A stretch of 64,000 bases of DNA, taken from contig CM034546.1 of assembly GCA_020055645.1 (NCBI GenBank), forward strand, positions 33,046,001-33,110,000. The letters are read 5' to 3'. The translations under genes were made by a program, and so were the position numbers. The notes beneath the pieces are model-generated. The model was not told the origin of the DNA. It ran no database searches and was given only the letters and a program-made list of their open reading frames with translations. Of the stretch, positions 52,313 through 64,000 are shown one piece after another. Source of the DNA: Tomocerus qinae (Eukaryota > Arthropoda > Collembola > Entomobryomorpha > Tomoceridae). Every line of letters starts with the position of its first letter. Position 1 is the stretch's first letter.

Positions 52313-53424
52313 TCAAACAACCGAGCCTACACTATCAGCGGAAGTACCGTGGGAAGAAGAAAAACATGATGTCACCAATTAACCACCACGAGGGAAAACA
52401 GATGGGTCAATGGATATCAAATAACCATAGCCACCGACATGTTTGCGGAGATAGACGTCTCTTCTCCAGTTTGGCAAACATCACACACCGTAGGACCACC
52501 CGCATTGCTCCAGGACTGTTGAAGGACGCGAAGGCCATTGGAGAAATCAAACTACGGGTGCTGGCTGGTGGAAGATGGGGGGTACAGACATTAAGGAAGG
52601 TGCACTGCATCCCGAGGTCTCCCAACTACGTGTCCACAATCGCCCTACAATATGAAGGGGTGATTCCTGTTTCTAAAGAACCTGGAAAATTGACGTTCCT
52701 CAACCATTTCAACAAAGAGATTTACTCCGTCTCCGGAGAAGGAGGGAACATGAGGCTCCACACCCCAGAACCGAGAGAAGTTTTTTGCGACAGATGGCAC
52801 GAGAGACTGGGACATTTGGACACCAGAGAACAGCAGAAGGCGATTCGGCTGCAAAACTTCAACCTGGACCACGGCATGAAGGTGGAAAAGGACTATAAAT
52901 GCAGTGTATGTACGTGCGCACTTCTGGGACCATCAATGAGGGACAACGAGAGAGCTGAGGAAGGATGCCTGTTTCTGAATGTCCTAAAGGTTAATCTTCC
53001 GAGCAAGCATGGAAAGAACTACATGCTCCTAATAAAGGAAGGAGGGACGGACTACGTAGCAGCGACTTTCTTTGCGACTTATCACAAGGAACTCATCAGT
53101 GCTGCTGGAATGGGCTTCCACGAGGAGATGAAGAAAGGAGGATCCACAGTAAATAAAATCGTATCTACTGTCAACCTGGACACCCGAACATGGGAGCAGT
53201 TTATCGCACAAAACGAAATCAAAGATGCTAGTCGATGGAAGACCCCCAAACCACTTCTCAACAACATCATCAGGATGGCGTGCAAAATGATGCTGGAGTC
53301 AGGACTACTCGACTCCCATTGGGAAGATGCAATTAGACATGGAGTCTACTTGCACAACCACACTTTTACAACTCCAAGTGAAAACCGGGTTGAAACCTTC
53401 AGTTGGACACATTCGCATCTTTGA
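52279..53424 (+). pseudogene. Copia protease / GAG-pre-integrase / integrase remnant
   Basis: A 381-codon frame. WISNNHSHRHVCGDRRLFSS matches the Copia protease start, but the DSG active site has become NNH, so it is inactive. IGEI and LRKVHCIP follow, then the GAG-pre-integrase motif CDRWHERLGHLD with a CSVC zinc pair. Then comes integrase-like sequence with its central catalytic part missing and the end WKTPKPLLNN..RMACKMMLE..LLDSHWEDA..HGVYLHN. The frame is lost at 53400, and the usual continuation (RIFECNVKFY... YLGHLNNRNYIWV) runs one frame over to about 53700. Confidence 0.8.
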
Positions 53425-53701
53425 ATGTAATGTAAAATTTTATCTTAAGACTTTGGATGGAAACGATACGGAGAAAATGGACCGCAGGATCTACCTTGGA
53501 CATCTGAACAACCGAAACTATATTTGGGTCAAGAGTAGTCACTCTTATGCGTCAATTAGATCCGTGGATTATGTAGAAGAGGCTCTTCCTAATTCTTCAA
53601 AGGTACAGAAGGATGGTCAGCCCATGTTTTCAAAGATAACGGACTCCAGAGAGGAGGTAACACCGGACAAGGAGGGCAATCTGCTAAAAGGATCGCTCTG
53701 A
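53327..53701 (+). pseudogene. Copia integrase C-terminal remnant
   Basis: It overlaps the previous frame. KPSVGHIRIFECNVKFYLKT and MDRRIYLGHLNNRNYIWV are the Copia block (KPsvshLRvFGc..y.. ..GYs...k.YRvw) that joins integrase to RT. It ends with an acidic tail and a stop where RT should begin. Confidence 0.7.
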
Positions 53702-53753
53702 GGGAAGCGTTCATAAGGAAGCGAAGGAGGGAAACTCAGGAGACTGTGGAAAC

Positions 53754-54413
53754 ATGAAGAGTCCAGCCGTTGATGGCGCCGTGTGCGAACCGGTGGATCT
53801 CATAGGCCAGTCTAGTGGAAATTGTGCGCCCTTGTCCACGAGTTCCAGTTCCGCCGAGGATAACAGCACCAACAATTCAATTGGAGATGTTTTGGAGATT
53901 TCCACTGGAGAATCTATATCTACCTTATGGAGTGAGGAAATGGAGCAGGAAAAGCAGAAACAACTTTCTCCCAAAATGGAAGCACTCAACTCTTCCATGA
54001 AAACGTGTTCCGTCATCATAAAAAGAGAGAAGGTCGTCAAGAAACAACCCGAGATCACTTGAAAATGGTTCATCGATACAGAAGCCGAGGAAGCAGAAGA
54101 AGATTCGGCCACATACTCAAAAGGTCCTGCTAACATAGTGGAGGAATATGAGGACGCCCGCCGCCAGCTCAAGTTATTAAAACAAAAACTTAAGGAGCAA
54201 AAGAAGGCAGCCAAAGCTAAGCAGCAGAGTCCAAAAGCAAAGAGGAAAGAGGGATCGACCCAGAAAGAGAAGAAGCTGAAGGAGCGTAAGACGAAGGAAC
54301 GTGCTCCTCGCCACACAGAAGAAACTCCTTCATGCCTCTTTGGTTACGCCGAAGATTGCAATCACAAATGGATTTGTGATTGCAACTCCGACATGAATGA
54401 CCAGTGTTTGTAA
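53754..54413 (+). CDS. Charged ORF occupying the RT position of the Copia element (one stop)
   Basis: The first part (53754-54062) is Ser/Asn/Glu-rich. After a TGA at 54060-54062 the same frame is open from 54063 to 54413: acidic, then a Lys/Glu coiled coil (RRQLKLLKQKLKEQKKAAKA) and a cysteine-rich end (CLFGYAEDCNHKWICDCNSD). It is not RT. It could be a remnant of the gag-like or connector part moved by deletion, or a captured sequence. The long antisense ORF here is a shadow. Confidence 0.4.
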
Positions 54414-54436
54414 CTAGAATAACGTTTAAAGCTATA

Positions 54437-54442
54437 GGAGGG
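54437..54442 (+). other. Polypurine tract of the Copia element
   Basis: AGGAGG directly before the 3' LTR. Confidence 0.7.
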
Positions 54443-54814
54443 TATAGCAGGAATTTCTGCTTATAAGATTCCTTTAAAGTTATTACTCATTCATTCTACA
54501 TACCTATTAACATTGTCTATATATAAAGCACTGCGTGTGCATTCCTTGTAATTTCACCAAGTACGCATTCCTAATGTTAACTTTATTACTTTGCTATGTA
54601 GATTATTATGTTGCCTATGTCGGCGGATTTCTATTTTGTGACACCCTGTTTGTGACCTTACTACTACTTGTAATAATCATAATATTATTAATACCTTGTC
54701 ATTTGATGTCTGTATAAATACCCGACCCTTTCGTTCAATAAAGTCAGATTGATTCTTAGATAACTCTTCGAACATCTCATTAGTTCTTGGCCCCCCCCCC
54801 CATTTCATACAACA
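54443..54814 (+). repeat. 3' LTR of the Copia element
   Basis: Same as the 5' LTR with a 12-base insertion (TTTATTACTTTG), an ATAAT insertion and a longer C run; followed by GTAAT. Confidence 0.9.
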
Positions 54815-54819
54815 GTAAT

Positions 54820-56670
54820 ATGTAAATTGACGGAGTGATTTAAGATTATATATTATGTCCTTATAATATTAATGATATAATGAAACTCAGGCGCTGATGA
54901 AAGGACTATAAACATTTACTTTAATTTCGCTGTTTGGTTAAATGATGCTGAATTTGGTACACTATTATTATGTTGATTCGCTAAGTATTGTATTTTTCCC
55001 CGTGCATAGGATGTTGTAGAAAAGGCAAGCAATTTAAAAAAAATTTAAACTGTTAACACTCATGATCTACCGTCCCCATTAAGTGGTTACACCCATTTCC
55101 CGTTCGGAGAACGGGCCTATTACTGTTTGGAAATACTGTCTAAAGGGTTCGTTCACTCTAATTCATTTAAGTAGCATCACCAGTTTTCTGATCGCCAGAG
55201 TAAGCAGGAGAAAGGTTTTCCTAATTGACTTAGAGAATCGTTTTAACTATATCAGAATTCGATTCCAAGTACAAACATGTTAACAAGTCAAGATACCCTC
55301 ACACAGAAAAGAAGAAACTAGATATTTAAGTTACAATTCATTCAAATTATTTATTTGAAAGCAAATAGAATAGAATGTGAAAGCGAATAGATAAGTTAGG
55401 CAGTCAAATGAGCAAGCACGTATCCAGTAGGGGGCGGGGAGGCAGCAGCATACTCTTAAACCCAAAAAAACAAAGGGTTTTTCCCCAAAATACCCGGAAA
55501 CTGTCAAAATCAAACGTTGTTAAACTGATTTTGGTGGCCCCTCTTCTGTATTACTAATTTTTTTAAATTTTGGTGCTATGTAGCACCGTGAATAGTCAAG
55601 TTGCAATTTTTTCTTTCGTAAACTCAAAATGGTTCGATAAGCGACAGAAACTGAGTGAAAATGTATTTTGTTACGGATTGTTTAATATAATATTGAAAAG
55701 TCGCTAATAAAGTGATTTTGATCTTTGAATTTAACAAACAAACAGTATTATATTTACAGACAATTAGTAAATGAAAGTAATTCAAGTACTGAACAGACAA
55801 ATTTGATAGACTTTTATATCTTGGCGTTTGATATAACGAATTTGTTATAGTAAAAAAACATGCCCTCATAGATGGTTAAAATGTCTTGATAATGTGTTAA
55901 AATATAACCGTGTAAAAGAACAGGGAGTAGTGACGTCACGCTTTTACGCTTCGTTATCTTAAAATAAATAACAAATTTTAACGCGTTTACCGCTTTAACA
56001 TCGATATAACAGATAGAATTTGAATATACCTATTTCTTACGTTAGGTACATATATAACAATGTCTAATATCTTCACAGCGATTAAAAATAGCTATTAAGC
56101 TAGTCATTTATTTCATATGACATTCACAGCACAGTCGTATACATTTGTATGGTACGTTATAGAAAACAGAGGGGAATTGTATGGAAACAATCTTATTTTC
56201 CGTTACCAAAATAAATTAAAAAATTTTTAAACCGGGTTTTTATATTTCCCAAATATTTTCAGCGCAAAATTTTGTGGCCAATGTAATTTATTATATGTAG
56301 CCATGGCCGCAGGTAGAAACAATTCGGGGGCACACCAAGAAAAGCATTTTAGCGATTTTTTGTTGAATAGAGGGCTGAGGGGGTTGTATCGGTGCTCTGG
56401 GTTGTCTCCAAACTTAGTCACGACTATGTTTGGCACAAATTAGCTACTTCTGAAGAAAAATAATTGGCTTTACAGAAATTAATACCATTGTATTAAAACG
56501 AAAATATTATTTGAAACTTGAATATAAAATATTACCATATTGAATAATATACCAGAGTTTACAATAAACGATGAAAGCTTCAATGAACAAGTATGTCTCA
56601 AATGTGTAGAGTAAATGTGAGTAGAATTTCAAATATTCAACGACTGTACAATTAATATGACCTAAATAAA
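54820..56670. other. Intergenic, no supported gene
   Basis: Downstream of the minus-strand ZAD gene. A perfect stem GGTGCTATGTAGCACC lies near 55572. Short ORFs on both strands lack domains. Confidence 0.5.
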
Positions 56671-59600
56671 TCAAATAGTGGTTTTCAGATGAGGTCTTTT
56701 AAGATGTTTTCTCAAATAATTAGGAGCGGAAAAGCTTTTACCACAAATTTCGCATGTGTAAGGTTTCTCACCCGTGTGAAAATTAGCGTGTGATTTTAAA
56801 TATGAAGATTTTATGAAACACTTGCCACAAATGTTACATCGGTATGGCCTTTCCTTGGTGTGAACTAGCAAATGTGCATTTAAATTACCAGCCTGAACAA
56901 AACCTTTACCACACGTTTTACATTTAAAGGGTTTTTCTCCTGTGTGAGTTCTAATGTGTTTCGTTAAATTACTAGAGCTTGAAAATGCACTACCACAAAC
57001 ATCACAGACGAAAGGTCTCTCGCCTGTATGTGACATCTGGTGATCTTTCAAATGGCTAGTTTTTGAATAATTTTTGCCGCAGATGTCACAGCTATATGGC
57101 CTTACTCCGTTGTGCGTTATTATGTGATTTTTTAGCTTTCTAGGGTTAGTAAAGGGTTTTTGACAAATTTCACAAGTGAAGCTTATCTTTTCTTTCCGCG
57201 TCGTTTTCTTTTCTGGACCATCATATTTCCTCTTGACCGCTTCTTCGATACAATCTTGTCCGGATGGATTAGCGTCGTTATGCATTCTTCGAATATGTTT
57301 TCTTAGATTAGTCGACAAAGAACAGGATATGCCACAGATGCCACAAACATACGGCCGCTCCCCCGTGTGAATTTTTGAATGATCTTTTAAGCCGCTTATT
57401 TGTCCAAAGCATTTTCCGCATGTGTCACATTTGTGAGGTTTTTCTCCACTATGAGTTTGCACGTGCCTGAGTAATTTACTGGCACAAGGAAAAGATTTCA
57501 AACAAGTTTCGCATTCCAAAGAATCCCCTTCATAATAGTCCATCTCCTTTCTAGAACGTACACGTTTGATAACATTCTTTATGGACATATTTGTGGAATG
57601 ATGGTTTGATTCAGTGTTTTCAATTGGCTGGTTCGGCGATGAATTAAAAAGATTCCCCTCCTGAAGGTTGATATCACATTCATTCTCAAGATCATCTGAA
57701 ATTAAATTAAATATAATTAGACACCAGATTTAAATTGTTGACTGCTTATATTTTATACAAAAAATAATATTATGAACATACGTAGAGAGGGGGCAGGGGT
57801 AAAAAAATTTAACCGAAGTCATTCATAAATTCATATAACCAACGCATTAAATACGAATTAAATACTTTTACTGTTACTAAAGTTATATTATCAGCATCGT
57901 GTGCCAGTACCATATAATTTAATTAAAGGAATTGGAAATAGTAATTTAATTCAGTGTAAGTTGATTGATGAATAATTAAGAATATTACGTTAAATATGTT
58001 TTCAATTTGAAAATAAGATAATGAAAGCCGACGAAAAGCACCCAGCATGAGTGGCGGCTCTAGTATTTGCAAAATGTTCGCACAAGGCCATAATAATAAT
58101 AACTACCGCAGGGTCACCCGATTTTCTTCAACCACTTTAAGTATCCTGACCAGTAAACGCGATTTACCAACCGGTGCCCTTCGGACGCCTCTTAGAAAAT
58201 GCTTTCAACAGTCATACAACCGCATTTTGAGGTATCATAAGTGCACAGCTAACAAATTTACGGTTTTTTGAAGAAAATGATACAAAAACGACGTAAAAAA
58301 CGTATTTTGAAATAAATATTCGTAGAGATAAGCGAGAATATCAAAAGAAGGTATAAATTTGCGTGAAGCGCGAGAAAAATTAGAAATTCAACTTCAAAAT
58401 TTATCAATTGGCAAATTTTGTGTAATTTAGCTTAACGGTAACAGTTGAGAGAAAGAAGTTTGCTTTTGTCCTCCATTGATAAGTGATTGATATGCTTGTC
58501 CATCGGAATTGGAAGTCATTTTTGATAGCTAAACTGGATAAATCAAAAACGAACATTGAAATTCGCGCAAAGGGCGTGAAAATTTCGATATTTAAAATTA
58601 TTTGAACGCTAACAATTTGTGTTCTAATGCTTAAGGATGAAATTATTCAATTGGTACCGATTTTTGCTCATTTAAGTATATTTAAGTATTCTATTTTATA
58701 ACCACCGTTTTAGATAGAGCAATAAATTTACCTGCCTATATATCTATGTATGTAACTATGTGTGGTAGGGTGAATAGCGGGAACAAATAAATATTTGTAA
58801 TTTTGACACAAATAAATATTTGTATGTCCAATACGCATGATCATTGCATACCTTTCGAAATTGAGTCCTGCTCCGGGGGCTACTAGTCTAGTTTTAAAAT
58901 ACTTGCAAGTATTTTAAGTACTAGTGAACCCAGCTAAATGGTGTGCACCTAGAACTCAAGAGAAATTCAGCAGGCCACCCATCACAGTAATAAAAACAAT
59001 TCCGAAAATATCATCGGTATTTCCCTTAAGTTATTATGTTAACTTTGTAAATACAATATTTTAAATATACTTTAATTTTCTACAGCGGTTGGAAAAATGC
59101 CAACTTTCTGTTCAAAAGGAAGTTCCTAAACAAAAATAATAACTGTAGGTAGATCCAAATACACTACCAAATACAGGCAATAATGAAAGACTCCATTTTT
59201 AATAAAGACTCCAAAAAGTTCAAATTTAAAATCAGAAAAATAAGATTCCCTAGATTTTAGAAAAATGTACAAATCCAATGAGTACACTATACGAATAAAT
59301 AGTGGTCCTCAGTTATTTAATTCTGCAAAAAGGTGTACAAACTGGAACGAAGGAATAAAGGGGGCAGTAAAAAGTAATATCAGCTCTATTAAAAAATGGG
59401 ACATAAATTTGTCGATATATAGAGCAGAACCAATTTGGATTAGTGGTTTTGAAATATGCTAATTAATATGCCTAATATTTTGAAATGTCCCCTTTCGCTA
59501 ATCATCTCCATTCAATCACCAATAATCATCTTATGTAAATTTCTATTATGTTTTGATGTTATAATATTTTGAAACGACTCATTTCAGTGATTAAGAGGAA

Positions 59601-62600
59601 GTGGCATGCATACGCATCTTGCTTTTAAGGAACGTGCATATATTACGTGTGCAGTTGATGGGAGGAAAAGTTACCCAAAAGTGTCACAGTAATAACTAAC
59701 CAAATGAATAATTTCTAACAGCTATAACAGATAAGCTTGAAATAGATAATAGGTTAAATAGGTACCAATCAGCGGCAGTGTTCAGCACGCTATATGACCA
59801 AATTCAGTCACCAGTGTTCAAATCAAAAAAATGACAACGCGTATCAGTTCCATTGTCAATATCAGTCAGATCAAAATATCAATAAGAAGCTGAGAATTTT
59901 TCCTTTTAATGAAGAAACAGCAGATGCACTTAGCTTGTGTCTTTATTTCTTAAATCAAATACCAGAATGAACTAAAATGGTGGTGAATGTAAATCGTAGC
60001 GGTCAAAAAGGAAAATTACAATTTCACCACTCACAACAGAGCAGAGCACTTTACACGCATTCGAAATTGCTGAAAGTTAGGGTGGATTAGTATGAAACCA
60101 CTCGCACTTATTTCGACAGTTTAGAGGAAGTGAACATGCGCATTTTTGTTTCTAGGGAATGTGCATATATTACGTGTGCAGTTGATGAGAGGAGGAGGTA
60201 CAAAAGTGTTGCAGTCAGCACTTGCGTTGCACATGGGAGAGTGGGTTTTGCGTTATGCAATAGTCCTACCACACATACATATATAGATACATAGATAGAT
60301 TGGTAAGTTTTTTTCCTTCTGTGTTTATTATATAGAGATAGGGTATAATTTAAGTATTATACTTGCCATTTAAGTATACCTGGTAACCATGACTACCGAA
60401 TATGCAATTACTGAATTAATGTAAAGGTTTGAATGTCAGTGTTCAGTGAATAGCCTGTTAACGTTTGAGGTGTTTTGCAAAAATGCCTAAAATGACTATT
60501 TTTAGCTCCAAAATAAAATATCTATTGCCAAAAAATAAATATATGTATATGGCCATGGAACTGAGTAAATCATCATTGATTTGTTTGAAAATTCAAGCCA
60601 TTGTTTTTTGGCCTAACAGCTAATTTAGGTATTAATTTCGCACTTCTGGCTATCTATTCAAAACTGTTTATAGCCACCTAAATTGGAAATTGGAACCTAG
60701 AAGAAAGTATGAAAAGTATGCATTAAGACTCAAATAATTTAAAAAAGGACATACTTAAACCCTTTTTTCTCCTTAAATATATTATTATAATTGTTTTGCT
60801 GGAATTAAATAGCCAAGCATTTATCAAAAAACTAATATTAATAATAGTAAAATAATATTAAATTATTAAATTAATATTAAATTAAATATTAAATTCAAAA
60901 CTGTGGAATTGTTCCGAGCTGCGAAAGAAATTTTACCGCTCTAAAAAGTTAAATATAATTTAAATTTTTTGGATGTTATAATTAATTGTTATTGAAAACA
61001 ATTTCTACAACAGACAAAAGTTATTCTTTTAATATAAGATTCTAAAGCTCTGGTAAGGTGCCTACGAAAGCGCTATTGAGACATTTTAGCTTTGGAATAT
61101 TTTTATCTATTTAATCGAAAAATCGAAAGTATTTAAAGTTAGAGATTACTGGAACTTTAACTGACTACATCTACTGCAACTGTGTAGTTTTGGTATCGAA
61201 AAATGCAACAAATTTGTTGACTGAAATCGGATTAAAAATTTCTGGAAGGTGCTGCATTCAAGTCAGCCTGTTGGGAAAGCCGCCTCACATTCAAAACACT
61301 TTTTGGAGCGATTATCCCCAAAATTCATTTAATCACTGTTAATGTGAATTCGAAAAGTAAGTACCTGTTACATTTGTTGCAGTTATTCCCTTATTACCAA
61401 GGATATCAATATTATGCTTGCGTCTCAAATGAGCATGCAAACCTGAGGTACTTCCACCTCCTGTTTTAAGGACCTTTTGACAATTTTTGCATCTTGCAGT
61501 AGAATTCTTGTATTTTGTAAAGTAAAACCAGACAGATACTTTGGTGGAACTTTTTTTCAGTTGCTTAGTTGTATAAAGGCTGCTTGAACTTTCTAGTAGA
61601 TTTTTATTGCGTATATCACCGCCTAGAACAATAATACCATATTGAGAATTAGAAAAATATTCATTTTACATTCGAATTACGCAAATTTAATGAATAATGA
61701 AAACATTTTTAACCACTGCAACTTAAATGACAATATTAAAAGCATCACTCTACACTTCTTTCTTAAATGCAGGGCAATTAACATGAATATTCACAGATCT
61801 CAGTAACCACTACATTATTTGGTATTACGGAGACCTAACCACATAACTAATTGAATGCCACTAATAAAGATTTCTCAATGTTGTGATTATATCATCAAAA
61901 AATGAATTTTTGATTTAAAAACTTGCAAAAAATGATAAAGTTATTAATGATTAATAATTCTTGTAATCACTGAGATGGGCTAAGTTATAAGTCGTACTTA
62001 ATAATAGTTCTTGTCCCAAAAACAATTTACAACAATAGGAAAAGTAAATGCTAACAAAATTGAAACGACTTGGGGATTGATCAATTTTTTCAAAAGTTAT
62101 AAGCTATAAGCAAAAGAGAAAATGACTTTTATATCGGTAAATCGAAAAGAAAATTATTGCTTTAATCAAAAAAGACGCGTTTGCAGTATCCCTTGTAATA
62201 TTTTCGAATCGATCCGAACGCTGGTGGAAAAATTCTCTTGGAAAGTAAAATAATGCTAAATATTTATTAATGGGCTAAAAAAACATTTTGATTATTTCCT
62301 TCCCCATTTACTCTCTGTTATAGTAAATTTTCGGCTTCAGATTTTTCCACCAGCAGATCTGAGCTAAATATACTAATCCACCCTGTTTGTAGAAATAACA
62401 ATAATTAGTGTATATTTTGCTACTTTATACGCTTCTAAATTTGAAAGTGGTTTACCTGTCTCTCTGTCTGTATTGTTATTGACGGTTACTTCACTCTTTA
62501 CAGGAGACTTTTCAACGGTATCGTCATCTTCTGTGAAACAAGAGCTCATAGGAGATACAGGACAGCTAAGCAAATCGACATTTTCACAGGTATTGATGTT

Positions 62601-63718
62601 TTGATCTGGTTTCTGTTTCAAATTCACCGAAGCATTATTAAAACGGGGTGACGCTGCGAGAAAATGACAATTATAAATTAATGTCTGCTATTTTTAAAAT
62701 CATATTAGTTATTCATAATGATTTTTTAAGACTCAAAAGTTTACCTTTGCTAACATAAGATCTTACAATTTCCCTCACTCCACATTTTTGTTCGTCTTCA
62801 ACATCATTTTCCTCAGAGTTTACAGACATAACGATCGTACTTTTAATTTGGGATTGTAGCTTTTCGTATCGTTGCTTCAATATTAAAATTTGATCAAAAA
62901 TTCTTCGGGATTTCTCTACCAAAAGGAGACATGACGGACAAACACGGTACCAAAGACTTGGATCCCCAAAATTTTGTAAAAAATTATAGCAGATGTCTTC
63001 AGGTAATTCCAAAATTTTCCGAATTAAAAAGATTACTTGCAATTGATTCTTGATGTTCCCATCTGCATTGAACAATGCAAAAATCATATTTAAATTCATC
63101 ATTCATTAAATAAATAATTTTGAATATCAATTTTAAATTAGTTTTATACATACTTTCATTTTCTTTCATAAAATAATGCCTTGTGGAAATTTAGACGTGT
63201 TTTTAATTTAAACTAAATCTGCCGAACTGAGGGGTTGATGACATGTAAATCACGTATTTAGAAGGGGTAACCCACTTAAATCTACAATCTACAGATAAAG
63301 GGGTTTTTATGTTGAAGAAGATTAAAAATCATAAATTTTTCGCGCTTCGCGCAAAAACGTATTGTTTTATCCAATAGATTGAGTGCCCTAATTTGTTTAA
63401 TTCATGAAATACTCATTTTTTGGTAATTAGCACCCCCTAGATCCAATTTCTAGATACGTCCTTGTTCATGTTGTATCGTAGTAGTACCCCATTTTTACTG
63501 TCTTTGTGCATATGAATGACATGATATTAAACTTTTGATATATAAAACAATTAATACACTAAGAAACAGGTCTAACTAAAGTGGATTCAGCCGAAGGACA
63601 AAAGAAAAAGAGAAATTTTACCTTCATAATCCGAGCTAAATTGCAGTGAGGTTTTCTCCGTTTCATTTTGCTCTGGTAAACAATATTTAGAGCAGGTAAG
63701 ACACTTTAAATCGCCCAT
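56671..63718 (-). CDS. ZAD + BED + nine C2H2 zinc fingers, 5 exons
   Basis: Exons (minus): 63622-63718, 62745-63062, 62456-62653, 61365-61622 and 56671-57695; all GT-AG, all introns phase 1; 631 residues without a break. The start is MGDLKCLTCSKYC; C-x2-C here pairs with VCPSC about 60 residues on, with ILELPEDIC between: a ZAD dimerisation domain split by intron 1. Exon 3 is acidic and Ser-rich (probable linker). Exon 4 holds a BED finger (VSVWFYFTKY, CKNC, TSGLHAHLRRKH). Exon 5 starts with a linker and has nine C2H2 fingers, most joined by TGE(K/R)P linkers, ending HLKRPH. ZAD-C2H2 proteins are arthropod nuclear regulators; the added BED finger is unusual. Intron 4 is 3.7 kb and carries repeats. 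Confidence 0.93.
57696..61364 (-). other. Intron 4 of the ZAD gene, 3.7 kb, with repeats
   Basis: Non-coding. It contains an inverted repeat pair (58733-58775 and 60265-60313) around a pair of direct repeats (59574-59690 and 60098-60215), and CGCG-containing stretches (58360, 58565) similar to one at 63335. Confidence 0.6.
58733..60313. repeat. Region bounded by about 45-bp inverted repeats
   Basis: TACCTGCCTATATATCTATGTATG...ATGTGTGGTAGGG at the left matches the reverse complement of CCTACCACACATACATATATAGATACATAGATAGATTGG at the right. The 1.5 kb between has no long ORF but has an internal duplication of about 115 bp sharing CATATATTACGTGTGCAGTTGAT. It may be a non-autonomous DNA transposon. 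Confidence 0.45.
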
Positions 63719-64000
63719 TATTTGCTTTCCGTTTAAAATTATACTGCATCACTAATGACTGATGACGAGACGAAACCCGAACAATTTTTAACTGTTTTTC
63801 GGCTAATCATAAGCAATACAATATGTAGTTGTTCAAATTCCGCGGGTTAAACATTCCATCTCAAGGAGAACAGGATAAGGCTGTCTTCAGGCGTTCTTTT
63901 TGTTGTTAATCTCCTTTCCGATATTTTTTGCGATATTCATACTGTTTTAAATTATTCAAGTATTTTATTATTATGATAAACCATTTAAACTGTCGTTGAT
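63719..64000. other. 5' flank of the ZAD gene
   Basis: It should include the promoter (minus strand). No TATA box at a convincing distance was seen. Confidence 0.4.

Larger units (their letters stand above)
51573..54814 (+). mobile_element. Copia-type LTR retroelement lacking reverse transcriptase
   Basis: Two LTRs (51573-51924, 54443-54814) with a purine tract AGGAGG at 54437-54442 and perfect 5-bp target duplications. The interior (2.5 kb) keeps a decayed protease and GAG-pre-integrase/integrase part and an unusual Lys/Glu-rich ORF, but RT and RNase H are absent. An intact Copia is about 5 kb, so it is a non-autonomous deletion derivative. Confidence 0.9.

Noticed and set aside
53711-54316. 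201-codon antisense ORF in the Copia element
   Set aside because: Shadow of the Lys/Glu-rich sense ORF: AAG/GAA codons read in reverse give Ser/Phe/Leu without stops.

Overview
The window is nuclear DNA of an AT-rich arthropod, probably a non-dipteran insect. Introns with GT-AG borders, a SID-1-like dsRNA channel gene (absent from flies), a ZAD zinc-finger gene (an arthropod family) and an insect-type transposon set (BEL/Pao, Copia, Polinton, tRNA-derived SINEs) point this way. A hemipteran would fit, but the sequence does not settle the order.

Layout. 1-4.4 kb is non-coding with small foldback repeats. 4.4-8.5 kb (minus) is a 12-exon SID-1-like gene with several apparent breaks. 10.3-11.8 kb (minus) and 14.3-16.2 kb (plus) are two C2H2 zinc-finger genes, and 17.5 kb (minus) is a small secreted cysteine-rich ORF. 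18-27.5 kb is repeat-rich: palindromes, a 45-bp tandem repeat, SINE copies, a Polinton/Maverick remnant (23.2-24.4 kb), a broken secreted six-cysteine gene (24.4-25.0 kb) and a broken two-finger gene (25.4-25.7 kb).

28.22-40.39 kb is one BEL/Pao LTR retroelement with both LTRs, a polypurine tract and a near-matching 5-bp target duplication. It carries a zinc-ribbon ORF, gag, pol without protease, a bunyavirus-like Gn/Gc-type envelope gene and two tandemly related coiled-coil ORFs. In antisense, next to the 3' LTR, is a complete three-exon secreted gene with its own TATA box and poly(A) signal. This gene is homologous, with the same intron positions, to the broken gene at 24.5 kb that abuts the Polinton remnant. 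This is the most unusual observation in the window: one small secreted gene family found in or against two unrelated mobile elements.

40.4-46.7 kb is a graveyard of solo LTRs of another family, a second decayed BEL LTR/leader and a dUTPase fragment. 47.9-50.6 kb holds further ORF scraps and a SINE. 51.57-54.81 kb is a Copia-type element with perfect GTAAT target duplications but no reverse transcriptase. 56.7-63.7 kb (minus) is a five-exon ZAD + BED + nine-C2H2-finger gene whose introns are all in phase 1.

The cellular genes appear independent of one another. The links in the window are between mobile elements and their cargo. Exon borders and frames were read by eye; no searches were run.
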